A stretch of DNA of 64,000 nucleotides from positions 1 through 64,000 of the forward strand of contig LLEY01000172.1 of the NCBI GenBank assembly GCA_001414485.1. Reading direction: 5' to 3'. Positions 1-11,597 of the stretch are shown one piece after another (the first letter of the stretch is position 1; each line of letters starts with the position of its first letter). The notes beneath the pieces were generated by a model that saw nothing but the letters and a program-made list of their open reading frames with translations, was not told where the DNA came from and did not search any database. The DNA comes from Calycina herbarum (lineage: Eukaryota; Ascomycota; Leotiomycetes; Helotiales; Pezizellaceae). The translations under genes and the position numbers were made by a program.

Positions 1-560
1 CAATCCCTACACGGAGAGGGTTATTAGGAGTCTCAGGAGTACTCAGCGTAGTCCACTCCCATTGACGCAGGAATCGCCTACGATTTTACCAGCTGACTGT
101 TCAGACACCAAACCCCGGTGTCACTGGTCGTCCAGGTGGTCTCTGATTACCTGGCTATTTGAGGTTGTCGATGTACTGATCCGAATCTAGGCCGAATCGA
201 ATTCGAAGCAAGTACGCCGGCGCGCTCGAGTGAGATATTATAACAGGCCGTCCCCGGCGGAGTCGAATTTGGTCTTTTAATGTAACGGCACGAAACGGAT
301 ACTACTACAAAAGAGGCATATGGAAGTGCGTTCGATAGAATGACATACCCGAATACTAGGCTCTGATACGAAGGAAAAGACCAAATTGGTCTTTCCTCAA
401 GAGAGAGTAAGGGCATCTATATACAAGAGGGCCGGATAATAACAAAAGTCCGTACCGATCCGGCTCTGACAATTCCGAAACCATCTGTGCCGTACCATAC
501 TCGGCACGTATTCTTGGCTGTTCCGATGGCTCGGCAATTCCATAAATAGCTGGCCATCAC
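1..560. other. Non-coding stretch left of the retroelement relic
   Basis: This stretch has balanced base composition, unlike the AT-rich relic that follows. The only open frame of note is about 89 codons on the minus strand and has no recognisable motif or codon pattern. I see no gene here. Its right edge near 560 is where the reverse-transcriptase similarity of the neighbouring relic stops abruptly. Confidence 0.5.
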
Positions 561-564
561 ATTA

Positions 565-1150
565 TTAGATCTATTTCTATTTTCTCTAAGCTAAATACTT
601 ATCTTAGGAAAAGTATTCAAGTTACTTTAAACTTATATTTTAAGAGTTTTAACTAAGAGTTTACTTTTATAAGTCGTTATAAAACCTCTCTAATATATCC
701 CTTATATTCTTCTTCTTTTTCTAAGAAGATTAAGATATTATCTAAATAATAAATTACTATTACTCCTAGAAGGTCTTCTAAAATGTTATTATTTTATCTC
801 TAATATATAGCTAGTATATTATAAAGTCTAAATAGTATAACTATATATTTGTAAAGGCCTAATAGTAAGGTAAATACTATCTTCTATTCGTCTCTGGTTT
901 TTATTTATATAAGTTTATAAGCGTTTTATTAATCTAATTTCATAAATCATACTACCTTATCTAACTTATCTTATAAGTATTAGCTAAGTAGTAGTAGATA
1001 AGCGTTCTTAACTATAACGTGATTTACTTCTTAATAATTAATATATACTCTTCTGTCTAGGTCGTCTTTCTTCTTAATAATAAGTATATTTAAGATAATT
1101 AGTAACTTAGATCTTCTAATATATCCCTTCTTAATATCTTCCTTTATATA
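565..1150 (-). pseudogene. Reverse transcriptase domain of the Gypsy relic
   Basis: The minus-strand frame carries the Ty3/Gypsy RT blocks in order: a KKKDD...DRRVYINY-EVN segment (consensus KKKDGSLR.CVDYRELN), VIVKNAYLLL, DKLDKVV-FMKLD--NAYKLI, KIVFTLLLGLYKYIVILFRL (consensus F.T.YG.YE...MPFGL), and finally YLDNILIF plus a thumb region reading ILFLR-VFSLEKIEID. The second catalytic Asp of YxDD has become Asn and there are many in-frame stops, so it cannot be active. The similarity ends at about 560 in unrelated sequence. Family assignment to Ty3/Gypsy is firm; the clade is not determined. Confidence 0.85.
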
Positions 1151-4100
1151 ACTCTTTATTCTCTATAGACTCTTCTAGTTATATAACCGAAGCTTCTATT
1201 TTAAGAGATAATAACTCTCTTTTAATTTAATCTTATAATCTTATAAGTAATATTCTAGTAAAGCTTATAAGTCTTCTAAGTTTTTAAACAAAGCTTTAAA
1301 TTCTCTATACTATATAGGTATTTTATTATCAGCTTTCTTACTAACCTATAGAGGACTCTAGATAAGATATTCTAATACTTTAGAAAAGGTAGCGCTAACC
1401 TCGTTCTAGCCTTATAGTTATAAACACGAACCCTTGTATTTATATTAACTAAAGTTATCTTCCTAGCTTTCTAGTCGATTTCTAGATTATATTCCTAAAT
1501 CTATAGTATACTAAGTATTACTTCCTTACTTCCTATTTTAATAATATTAAATTATATATCTAAGTAGTATTCTTTAATATTAATTTTTATTAGAATAGTT
1601 TACTAATTAATAATCCTATTTTAATATATAACATCTGTTCTATTAACTACTCTAAGTTAATATAGTCTTATCCTTTTAATTAGAACGTTTAGCTTCTCCT
1701 AAGCTATTAGAGAGATAAAGTTACCTATTATTCCTAAGTCTATTATAACTTATAACTTTTTCCCTCTTATTTCTATAGTTACTACTAACTGTTTTTCTTC
1801 TAAAGTAGTATCTAATTTTACTTTAACATATTAGACTTTAAAAGATCGATTTTCTTAATTATAATTCCTTCTCTCCTCGTCCTTATACTATAGAAAGAAT
1901 CTTACTCTTTCCTTATTAGTATATACTACCTTATATACTAATCTATATTCTAGGATTCCTATTATCCTAGGAATTCCTTCTATAAATCGTTTTAGTATTT
2001 ATCTATAATTATATTAGATCTATTTATAACTAGTTTCTATAATAGCTTTTATAGACTATAGTTCTCCTATATATAGATAATCTAAAGTAGCCTCTAGTAT
2101 ACTTATTTCTAGTTTTATATAATAAACCTTAAATATATAGTCTCTTAAATTCTTTTCTCTAATAGCTTAAATCTAGGACTAAGGAAAGAATACTACTTCT
2201 TCTTTATCTAATAATACTACTTCGTATATCTAATAATATTCTACTATTCTAATAGATTCTAGTAACATTCCTTTAAATCGTTTCTATAATAACTAGTCTA
2301 AGGTTAGACTTAGTTTATATTATATCTATTATACTATTATTTCCTAAACTGTTTCTATAAACTATAGTTCTTCTATTAATAGGTAGTATAATTCTTCTAG
2401 TTCTATTTTAGCTTATCTAGTTATATTAAACTCCCTTTACTCTTAGAATAGTATACTAAATAGTTATTATAAGTTATATTTTCTAAATACTAGTCTATTA
2501 TTTCTAATTAACGTAACTATAATATATTACTTAAACTCCTTTAGTATAATATCTTTAGGTAATATCCTAAAGGAAGGGTTTTTAATTTGTCTTTTAAATC
2601 CTATTAGAACTTACTATATCTATATATTATTCTTATCTAAAATATCGTATACCTTTTATATATCTCTAACCTTAGGATAAGTAAGTCTCTTAATTCGTAG
2701 TTAGTTATATATAAGTTCTTTATTCTTAATAGTTTTACGCCTAGTAATTAGGCTAACTAAAGTTATTATCTTAAGATTATTTCTTATAACTATATATATT
2801 ATTAAAATAGTTAGATTAACTCCCTATATAGTATAAGAACTCTAGAAGTCTAGTTTCTAATTATTAATATATATCTATCGATTTCCTTATTTAAAGGTTC
2901 TAAGAAAAGCCTAAGTTTCTCTAACTTTAGAGTCTTTATTTTTTATTTCTTCTTCTAAGCTAGAAGATAAATCTAATATCTCTAAAGAACTAGTCGATAA
3001 TAGTAATTCATACTCTACTTAAAGAGATTACTTAGATTCTATTACTAATTATATATTATAATATTCTTTAAGAAGTAGATCTCTATTAGTATTAGTATCT
3101 TATATACTACTAATTCCTTTATTATTTTTAATCTAGGTTCTATATTCTTATATCTTAAGCTCTTTATTCGTAAGTTTAATATAATCAGTTAAGACTACCT
3201 ATTATTAAATAGTAGTATTAATTTATTTCTTTCTCTTAGAGTCTTTCTTCTTACTATATTTATTTACTCTATAACCTAGAAGGCTATAATTATAACATAA
3301 GTTTTACTTATATTAACGATTTCACTTCTCCTAAGAAAGTCCTTCTTTTTTTAGAAAGGTTTTCTTCTACATAGCGTTTACCTCCTTACTATATCTATTA
3401 GTATAAGAGTACTTCTACTTCTCTAACCTTTTACTCTTTTCCTCGTATCTAAGATTACTCTTCTTAAATTCATATAAGCAGTTATCTAGCTAGACGACTT
3501 CTTTAATTATATCTATAATAGTTAAGAATTATATATTCTACTTAGCTATTTCCTTATAGATATATATCTTTAATCCTCTATAAAAGAGTTCTATAAAAGT
3601 AATAGTATCTTATCTCGACTTCGTTCTATAACGTTGAAATTTATTAGTATAATCTATTACTAATCTAGTCTAGTATAATTCTAAAAGCTTATATATAGCT
3701 GTTTAGATTATATCAAAGTCTCTAAAGACTTTTCTAATAATTACCTTAAATCCTCTCTAAGATTTAAATATAATCTTAGTTAATTCTATCTTTCTATCTT
3801 TATTCTTATTTTTAAAGAAGTCCTCTAAGTATAGCTAGGCCTATTCTAATACTAATCCCCTAAGATAGGAGATAGCAAAGATAGTTCGTAAATTATAATT
3901 ACTTTTAAACTTATTAGAGTTAAAGTTAAAATAGATGTCTATTTAAAGAAGGAATAAGTCGAGTTTCTTTTACTTCCTATAATACGTATCTAGTATCTTA
4001 ACTTTAATAGATTTAAGTACTTCGACCTTATAAGGCTTAGGGACATCTAGTATACTAATATTATCGTCGTTCCTAGTTAACTATATACTAACAAGTATTC

Positions 4101-4260
4101 TTCTAGTTATACTTCTAGATGTTCCTACAACGTTAACTTAACTAGTATTTAGGCTAGCTACTACAGGGGTTACTAAGGCTATAGTAACTAAACTTCTAAG
4201 CAGGTACTTAAAGTATAACGAAACTTAAATAAACTAAACAAAGATAACTAAGTCTCAAAG
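565..4260 (-). mobile_element. RIP-decayed Ty3/Gypsy LTR-retrotransposon relic (gag to RT)
   Basis: This is an AT-rich block without long open frames. Reading the minus strand through stop codons recovers gag-pol order from high to low coordinates. A gag CCHC zinc knuckle lies near 3240-3300, with Cys and His codons changed to Tyr (it reads CYNYSLLGYRVNKYSKKK). Reverse transcriptase lies at about 565-1150. The RT shows KNAYLLL for the usual KNRYPLP, FMKLD--NAYKLI for FTKLDLRNAYN, and YLDNILIF for YLDDILIF. The stops (Trp to stop, Arg/Gln to stop) and the loss of C/G fit RIP. RNase H and integrase, expected below 560, are missing, so the element is truncated as well as mutated. LTRs were not found. 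Confidence 0.85.
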
Positions 4261-5120
4261 GTTAGTATATAAGTAAGAAGTATAGATACGCCGAGTTATT
4301 TACTTAGAAGTAAACTCGTTACTTATATTAAAGATATTAAATAAGATAATAAGATTAATAACTAAAGTTAAGTACGAAGCTTCTATCTAATAGTAGACGT
4401 GCTAGTATATATATAATCTTCTATACTACCTAGATCTCTATATAAGCCTAGATCTCCGGATCTCTTTAGATCTCTTAAGAGATCTAAGAGGATCTATTAT
4501 ATAACTACTAACGGTTATTTAATAGTGAGATCCTGAAATATCTAAATACCTTTGTATTACTGATTCCCTTCTATATTACCTTCTATTTCCTGAATATCGT
4601 GCCTTGTCCTATTAGAGCGCTGTCTAGACTACTTATTATATATAACGTGATTCGTAACACCTAGCTCTATAAGAAGCTAGCTACTATAACTCCAAAGGCT
4701 TTAAAATAGATAAAATATATACGTGTCCTACGAAAAAGGACTACTCTATATATGCCTTAAGTTAAGAAAGGAGCTAAAAAGGGATAAAAAGAGCTGGAAA
4801 AGCTAACTTTAATACTTAAACTTAAGGTTAGAGTTCTAGCTGAAGTAGTAGCCCTATAATTAAAGGAAACTAGGTTAGGACAGCAGATTAGGCTGCTACT
4901 CTGTGCCCGTGTATAGTTTTTTGTACTTATTCTCTAATTAAATACCTTTTATCTATATCCCTACTTAATTATATACAAATTCAATAAGTGGTTATTGTGA
5001 TATATAACTTTTAATATAGTGGGTGACATTCCGAGGGGGCGGGCTTTTGCCAGGACCGTGCACGAGGCCGGGATATCGGTTAATATAAAAAATTTGAAAA
5101 GAAAATATCCGAGAATGGCG
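4260..5120. other. AT-rich flank of the retroelement, possible LTR or leader
   Basis: Base composition recovers gradually towards 5000. By position this would hold the 5' LTR and leader of the minus-strand Gypsy element, but no second LTR copy is available in the window for comparison and I could not identify LTR ends or a primer-binding site. No gene is visible. Confidence 0.3.
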
Positions 5121-5145
5121 CATGTCTGAAATATATATCTTGACG

Positions 5146-5457
5146 TCATACAAGATCCTCCAAGTCCTCAAATCCGAGCATAGGCAAGTAAGCGAGAACA
5201 AATTCAGTCCACCACGCGTCCCCAAACCCATCATAATTAACCTTGATCTGAACACCAGGAGCACTCATAATCATCCCTCTCCAATTACAATTCTGCCAGT
5301 TCCTAGTCTCCGTAGTAAATTTGCACTTTTCGACATCGGCAACATCAACAACGATCGCGACCAACACCAACACCAACACCAACATCGCATCGCATATTCA
5401 GGATTGCCAAACCTTCATCAGCAAGAAGTCGCGCTTTTGAATCGACAACCATGTTAA
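5146..5457 (-). pseudogene. Possible gene fragment split by a CAACAC microsatellite
   Basis: On the minus strand an ATG at 5457 opens a frame that runs into a (GGTGTT)n tract at about 5361-5386 and then stops. After the tract a second frame continues with non-repetitive, protein-like sequence rich in W, C and aromatic residues (for example NWQNCNWRGM and GDAWWTEFVL) to a stop near 5146. The frame change across the tract suggests a repeat-length frameshift in a decayed gene. I do not recognise the family. A chance open frame is a real alternative. Confidence 0.25.
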
Positions 5458-7470
5458 AGGTTCAGCAGAGTACAAGAGGGCCACCGAGAGCGTGAACCAG
5501 CGGGACCCAGGTGGTACTAGTCGGGCTCCCAATTGCACTTGAAATTTTGAATATTCCTGAAATTAGTACTATTTGAATTGAAAGTATAGACTAATTTAAA
5601 TTCACGAATCATAGGAAATGAACCTAGAAAATTGTATAAATTTCATAAGGTTTCATAGATTTTCAGTAGAGGTAATACGTAATAGTGTCTCTTGTATTTC
5701 CTAGTAAGATTAGTATTCTTTAAAGTTAGCCCTCTTTTTAATCTCACGGTACCTAGGTTTTTACTATCCCATCAGACTTTTACTATTCCGCTCTAGTATA
5801 TTTTTTTAATATAAATTTTAAGAATTATTTTTACGAAAATATACTAATTATACCATCTGAATTGAATTACAAATAAATAAATAAATAAAAATGAATGATG
5901 AATTCTAAAGAGTGTTTTATATAGTTCATGTAGTAAGCCTAGGTACTAGGCTAAGAGAGAGCGACTAACGAGCAGATAGAGAGGTTAAACCAATGTCACG
6001 CGTAACTCGGTAGAAGCGGTTGAGAAAGAGAATAGAGAGGTTTCAAGTGCTTTGGCCGGTTTACATAAGCAATTGGAGCGTTCAGCTGAGCCCAAGGCTC
6101 TCATATCATATCACCACCACCATGCCCGAAAGGGCATGCATGATTCCTAACCTTCCTATGCGCTAATTCAAATCACCAGTAAGAAAAGAAATGACAGCAG
6201 AAGACTCATTTCAGTTCGAAACTCCAAATAATTCATCACAAGAACCGTTTTCTTTTTCTAGATAATATTTTTTGACGTGAGAACTACCTAGAAACCGGAG
6301 TTCCCCATCTCCTCTATCAACATCAACATCCGCAGAAAGCAAAGGGAATTCAGCAGTCTCTTCTACACAGAGAAAGGATCTAGACAGACGGTACGACGCG
6401 AATTTTTTTTGTGTGTTAGATGGTTTTCTTGTTGAAGAAATGGAGGTGAGTGGAGATGGTTGTGCGGGAGTGGCGGTGAATCTCTTCAGATAGACTCCTC
6501 AACAACTCTGCACTCAGTGATACTTATACTTAAAACCAATGTAATTTAAACACACAACCAAGAACTCCCCACAAACAGCCAAGCAACTAGCCAAGGAGCT
6601 ACTAGACAGACAGTGGATGATTATTAAGCAGATAAACAAGATCAGAAGAGAAGTAAGTAACAAGTGTCCATACATTAAATGAAAAATCCAACGCCAAATT
6701 CCCCCCCACAACTATCCCGAAAGTCAACCAACTACTATCATTCATCTAATCTCACCACTATCCTCCCAACCATCCACGCTAGTCATCACATCAGAGCTCT
6801 TCCACTCTTCCCCCCTTTCCCTTCCACTTCCCCTTCCCCTTCCCCTTCCAATTCCACAAGGCCATTCATTTATTACAAACCCTGGAAATTTAATTTTTTT
6901 TTGAATTCTCTCTCTCTCTCTCTCTCTCTCCCAGCGCGGCTCTTTAGCTTACTTAGGATCAGTTAGTTAGTATCAGAGGCCCCTTTAGAATGCGGCAGCG
7001 ACATGTGGGGGGTTCTGCAGAAAACAGACATCTCTTATCTTTCCATCTAGCCATGCATGCTCTGGTCCAGTCCAGTCTAGTCCAGTCTAGTCTAGTCTAC
7101 AACTGCCTCGGAGCTTTTCCTTGAATTCCTCGCTAATGACTCTGGAGACAATTTGCAAGATAACTCAAATGTCCCGTGATGTAAAGGGCACAGAACTGCG
7201 GACAATCTATTCTCTTCTCGGTGCTTAAATCTTGGATGTTCTTACAGCTTCCAATGTCCACTCGCACCTGACAACTTCTCTCACCCTTTAAATACCTTGG
7301 TGGAATATCTTTCAGCAGCTACCTACCAATCAGATTGACCAAGGAATCCACTCAAATTTCTCTCCCTCACTCACCATCCAAGCAACATCCACAAACACAA
7401 AAAAGTAATAGCGGTAGTCAAGGAATTGCCCTGAAGAAAAAAGTGTGTATCATTGCCTCTCTCAACTCTT
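5458..7470. other. Gene-free stretch with simple repeats
   Basis: I see no supportable gene. The left half is AT-rich and may be decayed repeat. It contains an AAAT tract near 5871-5888, a CCCTTCC-type tract near 6816-6849, a (CT)n run at about 6909-6931, and a TCTAGTC/TCCAGTC run near 7070-7100. The right end is the 3' flank of SLY1. Confidence 0.5.
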
Positions 7471-10019
7471 CTAATTCACCTCCCCACCCAACTTCTCCAA
7501 CTCCTCCTTCAAGAAGTCCTCTGCATTAATAAGTTCCGTACTCCCATACACCACTCTCCTCTTCCCCGCTCCCTTCTCCGCCCCAGCTCCCCCAGCACCC
7601 GTCCGCGTCGCCCACTCCTGCAGATTCCCATACTCATCCATACTCCCACCCCCAACAGTAAAAACTATCGCCTCACTAAAACCCTGCCGCCTCTGTCCAA
7701 AGGTAGCTTGCTGTCCAGGTCCATGACCGCCCATACCTCCTGGCATTTGCTCGCCTTTACGGGCCGCGCTGGGAGGTGGCATCGTGCCTCGAGCGTTGGC
7801 GCTCCGTGGGTCAAAGTAGAGGTAGTTTTCGGTCTTGGCGATGGCGCTGCTGCTTGCGCCTGCAGGGTCCATGATGGATTCGGTGATTTTCGTGACTGTG
7901 AGATCACGATTTGCTGGGAGGAAGTTCTTGACGCCTGAAATGAGATTTTCAAAGTTGGCGCCCACTCCGGATTCTTTAAGTGAGGATGTGAGACGGGAGG
8001 AGATGCCGCTGAATTGAGAGAAGAGTTGATTTGAGGCAGAGGATTGTTGGCTCGTTTGGGATGGAGCTGTAGACATCATTGTTGTTTTGGTGTAAGTGCG
8101 AACTCTGGTGGTTTGTTAGAAAGGGTACAAATTGTGGGGTTTCGTGGTGGTACTTACTGTTTGACATAGGCGAGGGAAGTTGTATCCGCTCCTGCTGCCT
8201 TGAGAATTTCCTCAAACTTCTCAATGTCTGTTCTTGAAATTTCCTGATCTGTGCTAAGATACCATATGATGAACAATCTTAATTTGTCCTTGGGCTCCGT
8301 CCCTTTGGTCTCGTCGCCTAGAACCTCGAACATCTGAGCCTTGGTTTGCTTCGTAATGGTTTCTTCCATTTGGAAATAATTGTCCAGCTGTCGATTTTTG
8401 ATACCCGTCAACAATGCGGCCAATATATTCATATGCTTATCAAGCATCGCTTTCCGTTCTCGCAATTCTGGGAGAAGTGTGATGGCAGCTTTTAGATGTT
8501 GCGCCGAGGCACTTGAATCATCTTCGAGATCTTCAATGGACGAAGCCCCGGTTTTCCTCGTCACCTCGTTCGCATCATCTTTGTATTTTGACAACTCGGC
8601 ATCAATGTCCTCGGCGACTTGTGGAAAAGGAACACTCGCATTTTTCTTCCAGAAAGAGTCGTTGTGTTCAAGATCATATCCCTTCTTCGTCGAGCCTTTC
8701 GCGGGGTTTTCCTCGTCGATTGGAGTCTCAACGGTAATTCGGTTGAGCTTCATATTCAAGACATCGTGGACAAGGGATTGGTATGTCCAGGAGTGCGAAA
8801 GCATCGGTATTAAATCCACATTTCGGTCCAACAGAATTAGAACAGGCCTAGACGACGGAGTACCTGCGGATGATGCCCCTCTACCTGTTGGCGCGGAAAA
8901 CAGGTTGTCTTTCGAATTCAAGATATGATCGCGAAGTTTTCGATCGAGTTTGGCAGCAATCATTTCAGCTGCGCCATCTTTCGGGCAGCGAATAATAGGC
9001 ATTACACCTAGAATTGTCAGCCAGAATCCCAGTCCTAATTTCCGGAGAGAATCGCATACCCATTGTAGCCATCACACTGAACAACCCGCTCACGATCCTG
9101 TCCACAACATGTGCTAACTGTTCTTCGGTAGTCTGCCCGCTATTCAATGCCCAGTATGCATTTTCCTTTCTCATGCCCAAACTGAATAAATCTGGCTCTC
9201 CAACAATAAAGTTCAAGTATTGGTCATAGAATTGAGAAATGCTTTCCGATGTTCCCGCTTCTGCGGTTTGCCTCGCAAAGTCTTCGAGTAAGGGACGGGG
9301 TATCGAGGAGAGGAAATTGATGTATGCGGGAGAATAGAGGCCACGAGAGAGGTCGGCGGTAATTGCTTGTAGATTCGAGGGGGTAGGTTCAACTAAATAC
9401 AGAACAGGAACGTCCGGTATAGGATGGCGAGCGGATGCTATATGCCTAACTTGGTCAGTACTTCTTGCGACAAGTAGTAAGAGGAGTGGGCATTGCTCTC
9501 CGGCACCATATTTCTTTGAAACAGTCTAGAACAATTATAGTTATTGTTTGAGAAAGTTTAGGACAATGGAGAAATAGAGTTTCCTATTCTTCTAAACCTT
9601 CTCGGACAATAGTTTTATTTTCCTAAACCATTTCGTACAATGTTTAACGAAACCGGTGCCTGAGAGCAACTAGTAGGATGTCTCTTGCCATGCGGACCTA
9701 CATATGCATTGTTACTCCCCAGGTCCGCAAGTCAGAGACCCGCAGAACGCTGCTAATCACATCTCTTCCCAAATCGTCAAAAACCAGTACTTTCCAGATT
9801 GGGTCGCCATCTGAGTTTAGGAGGGGCGTCGAAGGAACAGCAAGCCCGTTTGCATTGTGGTCGGCAGGGTTGTGATCGAGTTCTTCGGATTCGTGGTTGA
9901 GATTTAGCATGCGTTTGATCGATGCTGTGGAATAATTAGCTATAGCTAGGTCCTGGCGGGGTAGGTTGGGAATAGTTACCGATTTGACGGTCCCGGAGGG
10001 AAGTGCTGCTCGCCGCCAT
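7471..10019 (-). CDS. SLY1: SLY1: Sec1/Munc18-family protein for ER-Golgi fusion
   Basis: This SM protein binds the Golgi syntaxin Sed5 and promotes SNARE assembly in ER-to-Golgi and intra-Golgi fusion; it is cytosolic and membrane-associated (family knowledge). The model has five exons: 9980-10019, 9702-9924, 9060-9445, 8158-9007 and 7471-8104, giving 710 residues against 666 in yeast. Recognisable blocks are SLRDRQI at the start, [25 protein letters not shown], the [16 protein letters not shown] strand, [30 protein letters not shown], and [20 protein letters not shown] in the domain 3 region. The start was chosen because SLRDRQI aligns with the yeast N-terminus (SLRDMQI). Each splice site restores phase and similarity. 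Intron 2 (9446-9701, 256 bp) is long for this gene set and contains repeat-like sequence. The gene is divergent from the PNUTS-like gene. Confidence 0.93.
9446..9701 (-). repeat. SLY1 intron 2 with repeated TTTAGGACAAT-like units
   Basis: Inside this 256-bp intron the plus strand reads AAAGTTTAGGACAATGGAG near 9555, followed by imperfect inverted or repeated units (CTTCTCGGACAATAG, TTTCGTACAATG) separated by TTCTAAACC and TCCTAAACC. The same TTTAGGACAATG core forms the centre of the palindrome at 63401-63428. This suggests a degenerate small repeat sitting in the intron. The splice boundaries themselves are secure because they restore the [10 protein letters not shown] block. Confidence 0.45.
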
Positions 10020-10609
10020 GATGGGAAGAAAGGCTGCAAATCAGCCAGATTGCAATTATCGTGGCATGTAATTCGGGGTGGTGGGATACAGCTTGCTTTA
10101 TAGGAAGCTAGACTGTGAGTCTTAACCGTCCGGACAGATTGCGTAGAGTGATTAACGGTGATATCAGATTCTCATATTCTGAAGCCTGTCCTGTTGATGC
10201 TGGGCTGGCCCCAAAACAACTGGGGCACCATGCCTGATCCGGCTAGCGCCCCAGCTCAGGCGTTTCGGGGCTGCCAACCCTCCGTTGATCTCGCAGGCCG
10301 TCGCGCAGTTCCTTTCTTTTCTTTCAACGACAACTTCTCCCCAACCAACTTCCATCTTCTGTCCCCATCCCATCCCATCCCATCCGCCAGATCTTCTTCT
10401 TTGGCTGATTATGGCCGCGACGCTGACCAGATACAAATGATCCTGATGGTACAAATGAACTGCACAAAGTGAACTGGACTGGGCTAAAGGGGGCAACAAG
10501 CGCTCGTGGAGCGTCGCCTTAATAAAAAGGGTACGGTGACACCTTAACACTTCATTATTATTTTGCTCCGTTGCGAGCCCTCCATAAGGGCGAGGACGCG
10601 AGGGGGAGG

Positions 10610-10643
<34 letters not shown>

Positions 10644-11597
10644 ACTACACCACCAAGAACACCAGAGAGTTAAGAGAGAGGAGAGAGCAGCACAGCACAC
10701 TGGAAGAATCGGTTTGCTGCGTTGCGTTGCGCCGCTGCGCCAGAGTTGGGCACAATGCAGCACCCCCTGTCCCTACACTACTCGAGTACACGCTGTTCTG
10801 CCCGCCTTTCGCCCTTCCTTGTGGTGTCTAGACTTGAGCTTGCGCTTCTGCTTCTGCTTCTACTTCTGCTTCTGCTTCTGCTCCAGCATTGGAGGAGGGC
10901 AATACGGTGTAAAAGGGACTACTGCGCTGGGCTGTATACCATTCTCATCACCATTTTGCCATCACCATCCTAGGCCGGCCCTCTAAGTCGTCTTTGTATG
11001 GGCAACGAGGCAAAGCAAAAGCATCCTGTCCTTCCGAAAGGGAAAGGGCGATTATCGTGTTGCGCTGTTCCTTACGGTTGCCGGGAGCGGCCAGTGCCGC
11101 ATAATGAATCTGCTGGGGGCGGAAAAGGGCTCCTCCTTCCCCCAGTCGATTCACTCCCGTCCCAGCCTTGGAATCGTGACCAGCTCGATTCGTCCTTCAC
11201 CGCGAATTTGTTATTGTTGTTGTTGTTGGCCAACCCCAACCAACCAGCGGCGTGTAGACCACAGACATACATTCCCTTCCTCACTTTTTCCTTGGTGGTG
11301 AGCATGTTTCTAAACTGAAAGTTCCTTGAAGGCTGATCCAAACCCCTCGTCTAGCTCCAACCACATTTCCATTCTCGGACAGAACTAACGCCGCTTTTAC
11401 GATAAACACACCCCCTAATATTTACTAAGAACGACCCCGACCTTTCCTTCCGCTTCCACTTCCGCTTCCGCTTCCGTTTCCGTTTCCGATACCCGGCCGA
11501 TTTCTTTTCTGCCTCTCGACCAAATATAATCACGTGATTCAATTCTCTTGTACATTCCCGTCGTCCTCGTCACTTCTCCCACCCACAGCCAGCCATC
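10020..11597. promoter_or_regulatory. Shared divergent promoter of SLY1 and the PNUTS-like gene
   Basis: This 1.58-kb region separates two divergent starts. It holds an (AG)n run at about 10611-10640, a CTTCTG hexamer run at 10846-10885, CTTCCG/GTTTCC hexamers at 11452-11490, and a perfect TCACGTGA palindrome at 11530-11537, about 60 bp upstream of the plus-strand start. TCACGTGA is the known Cbf1/bHLH E-box; its use here is inferred. No convincing small gene is present despite several open frames. Confidence 0.5.
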
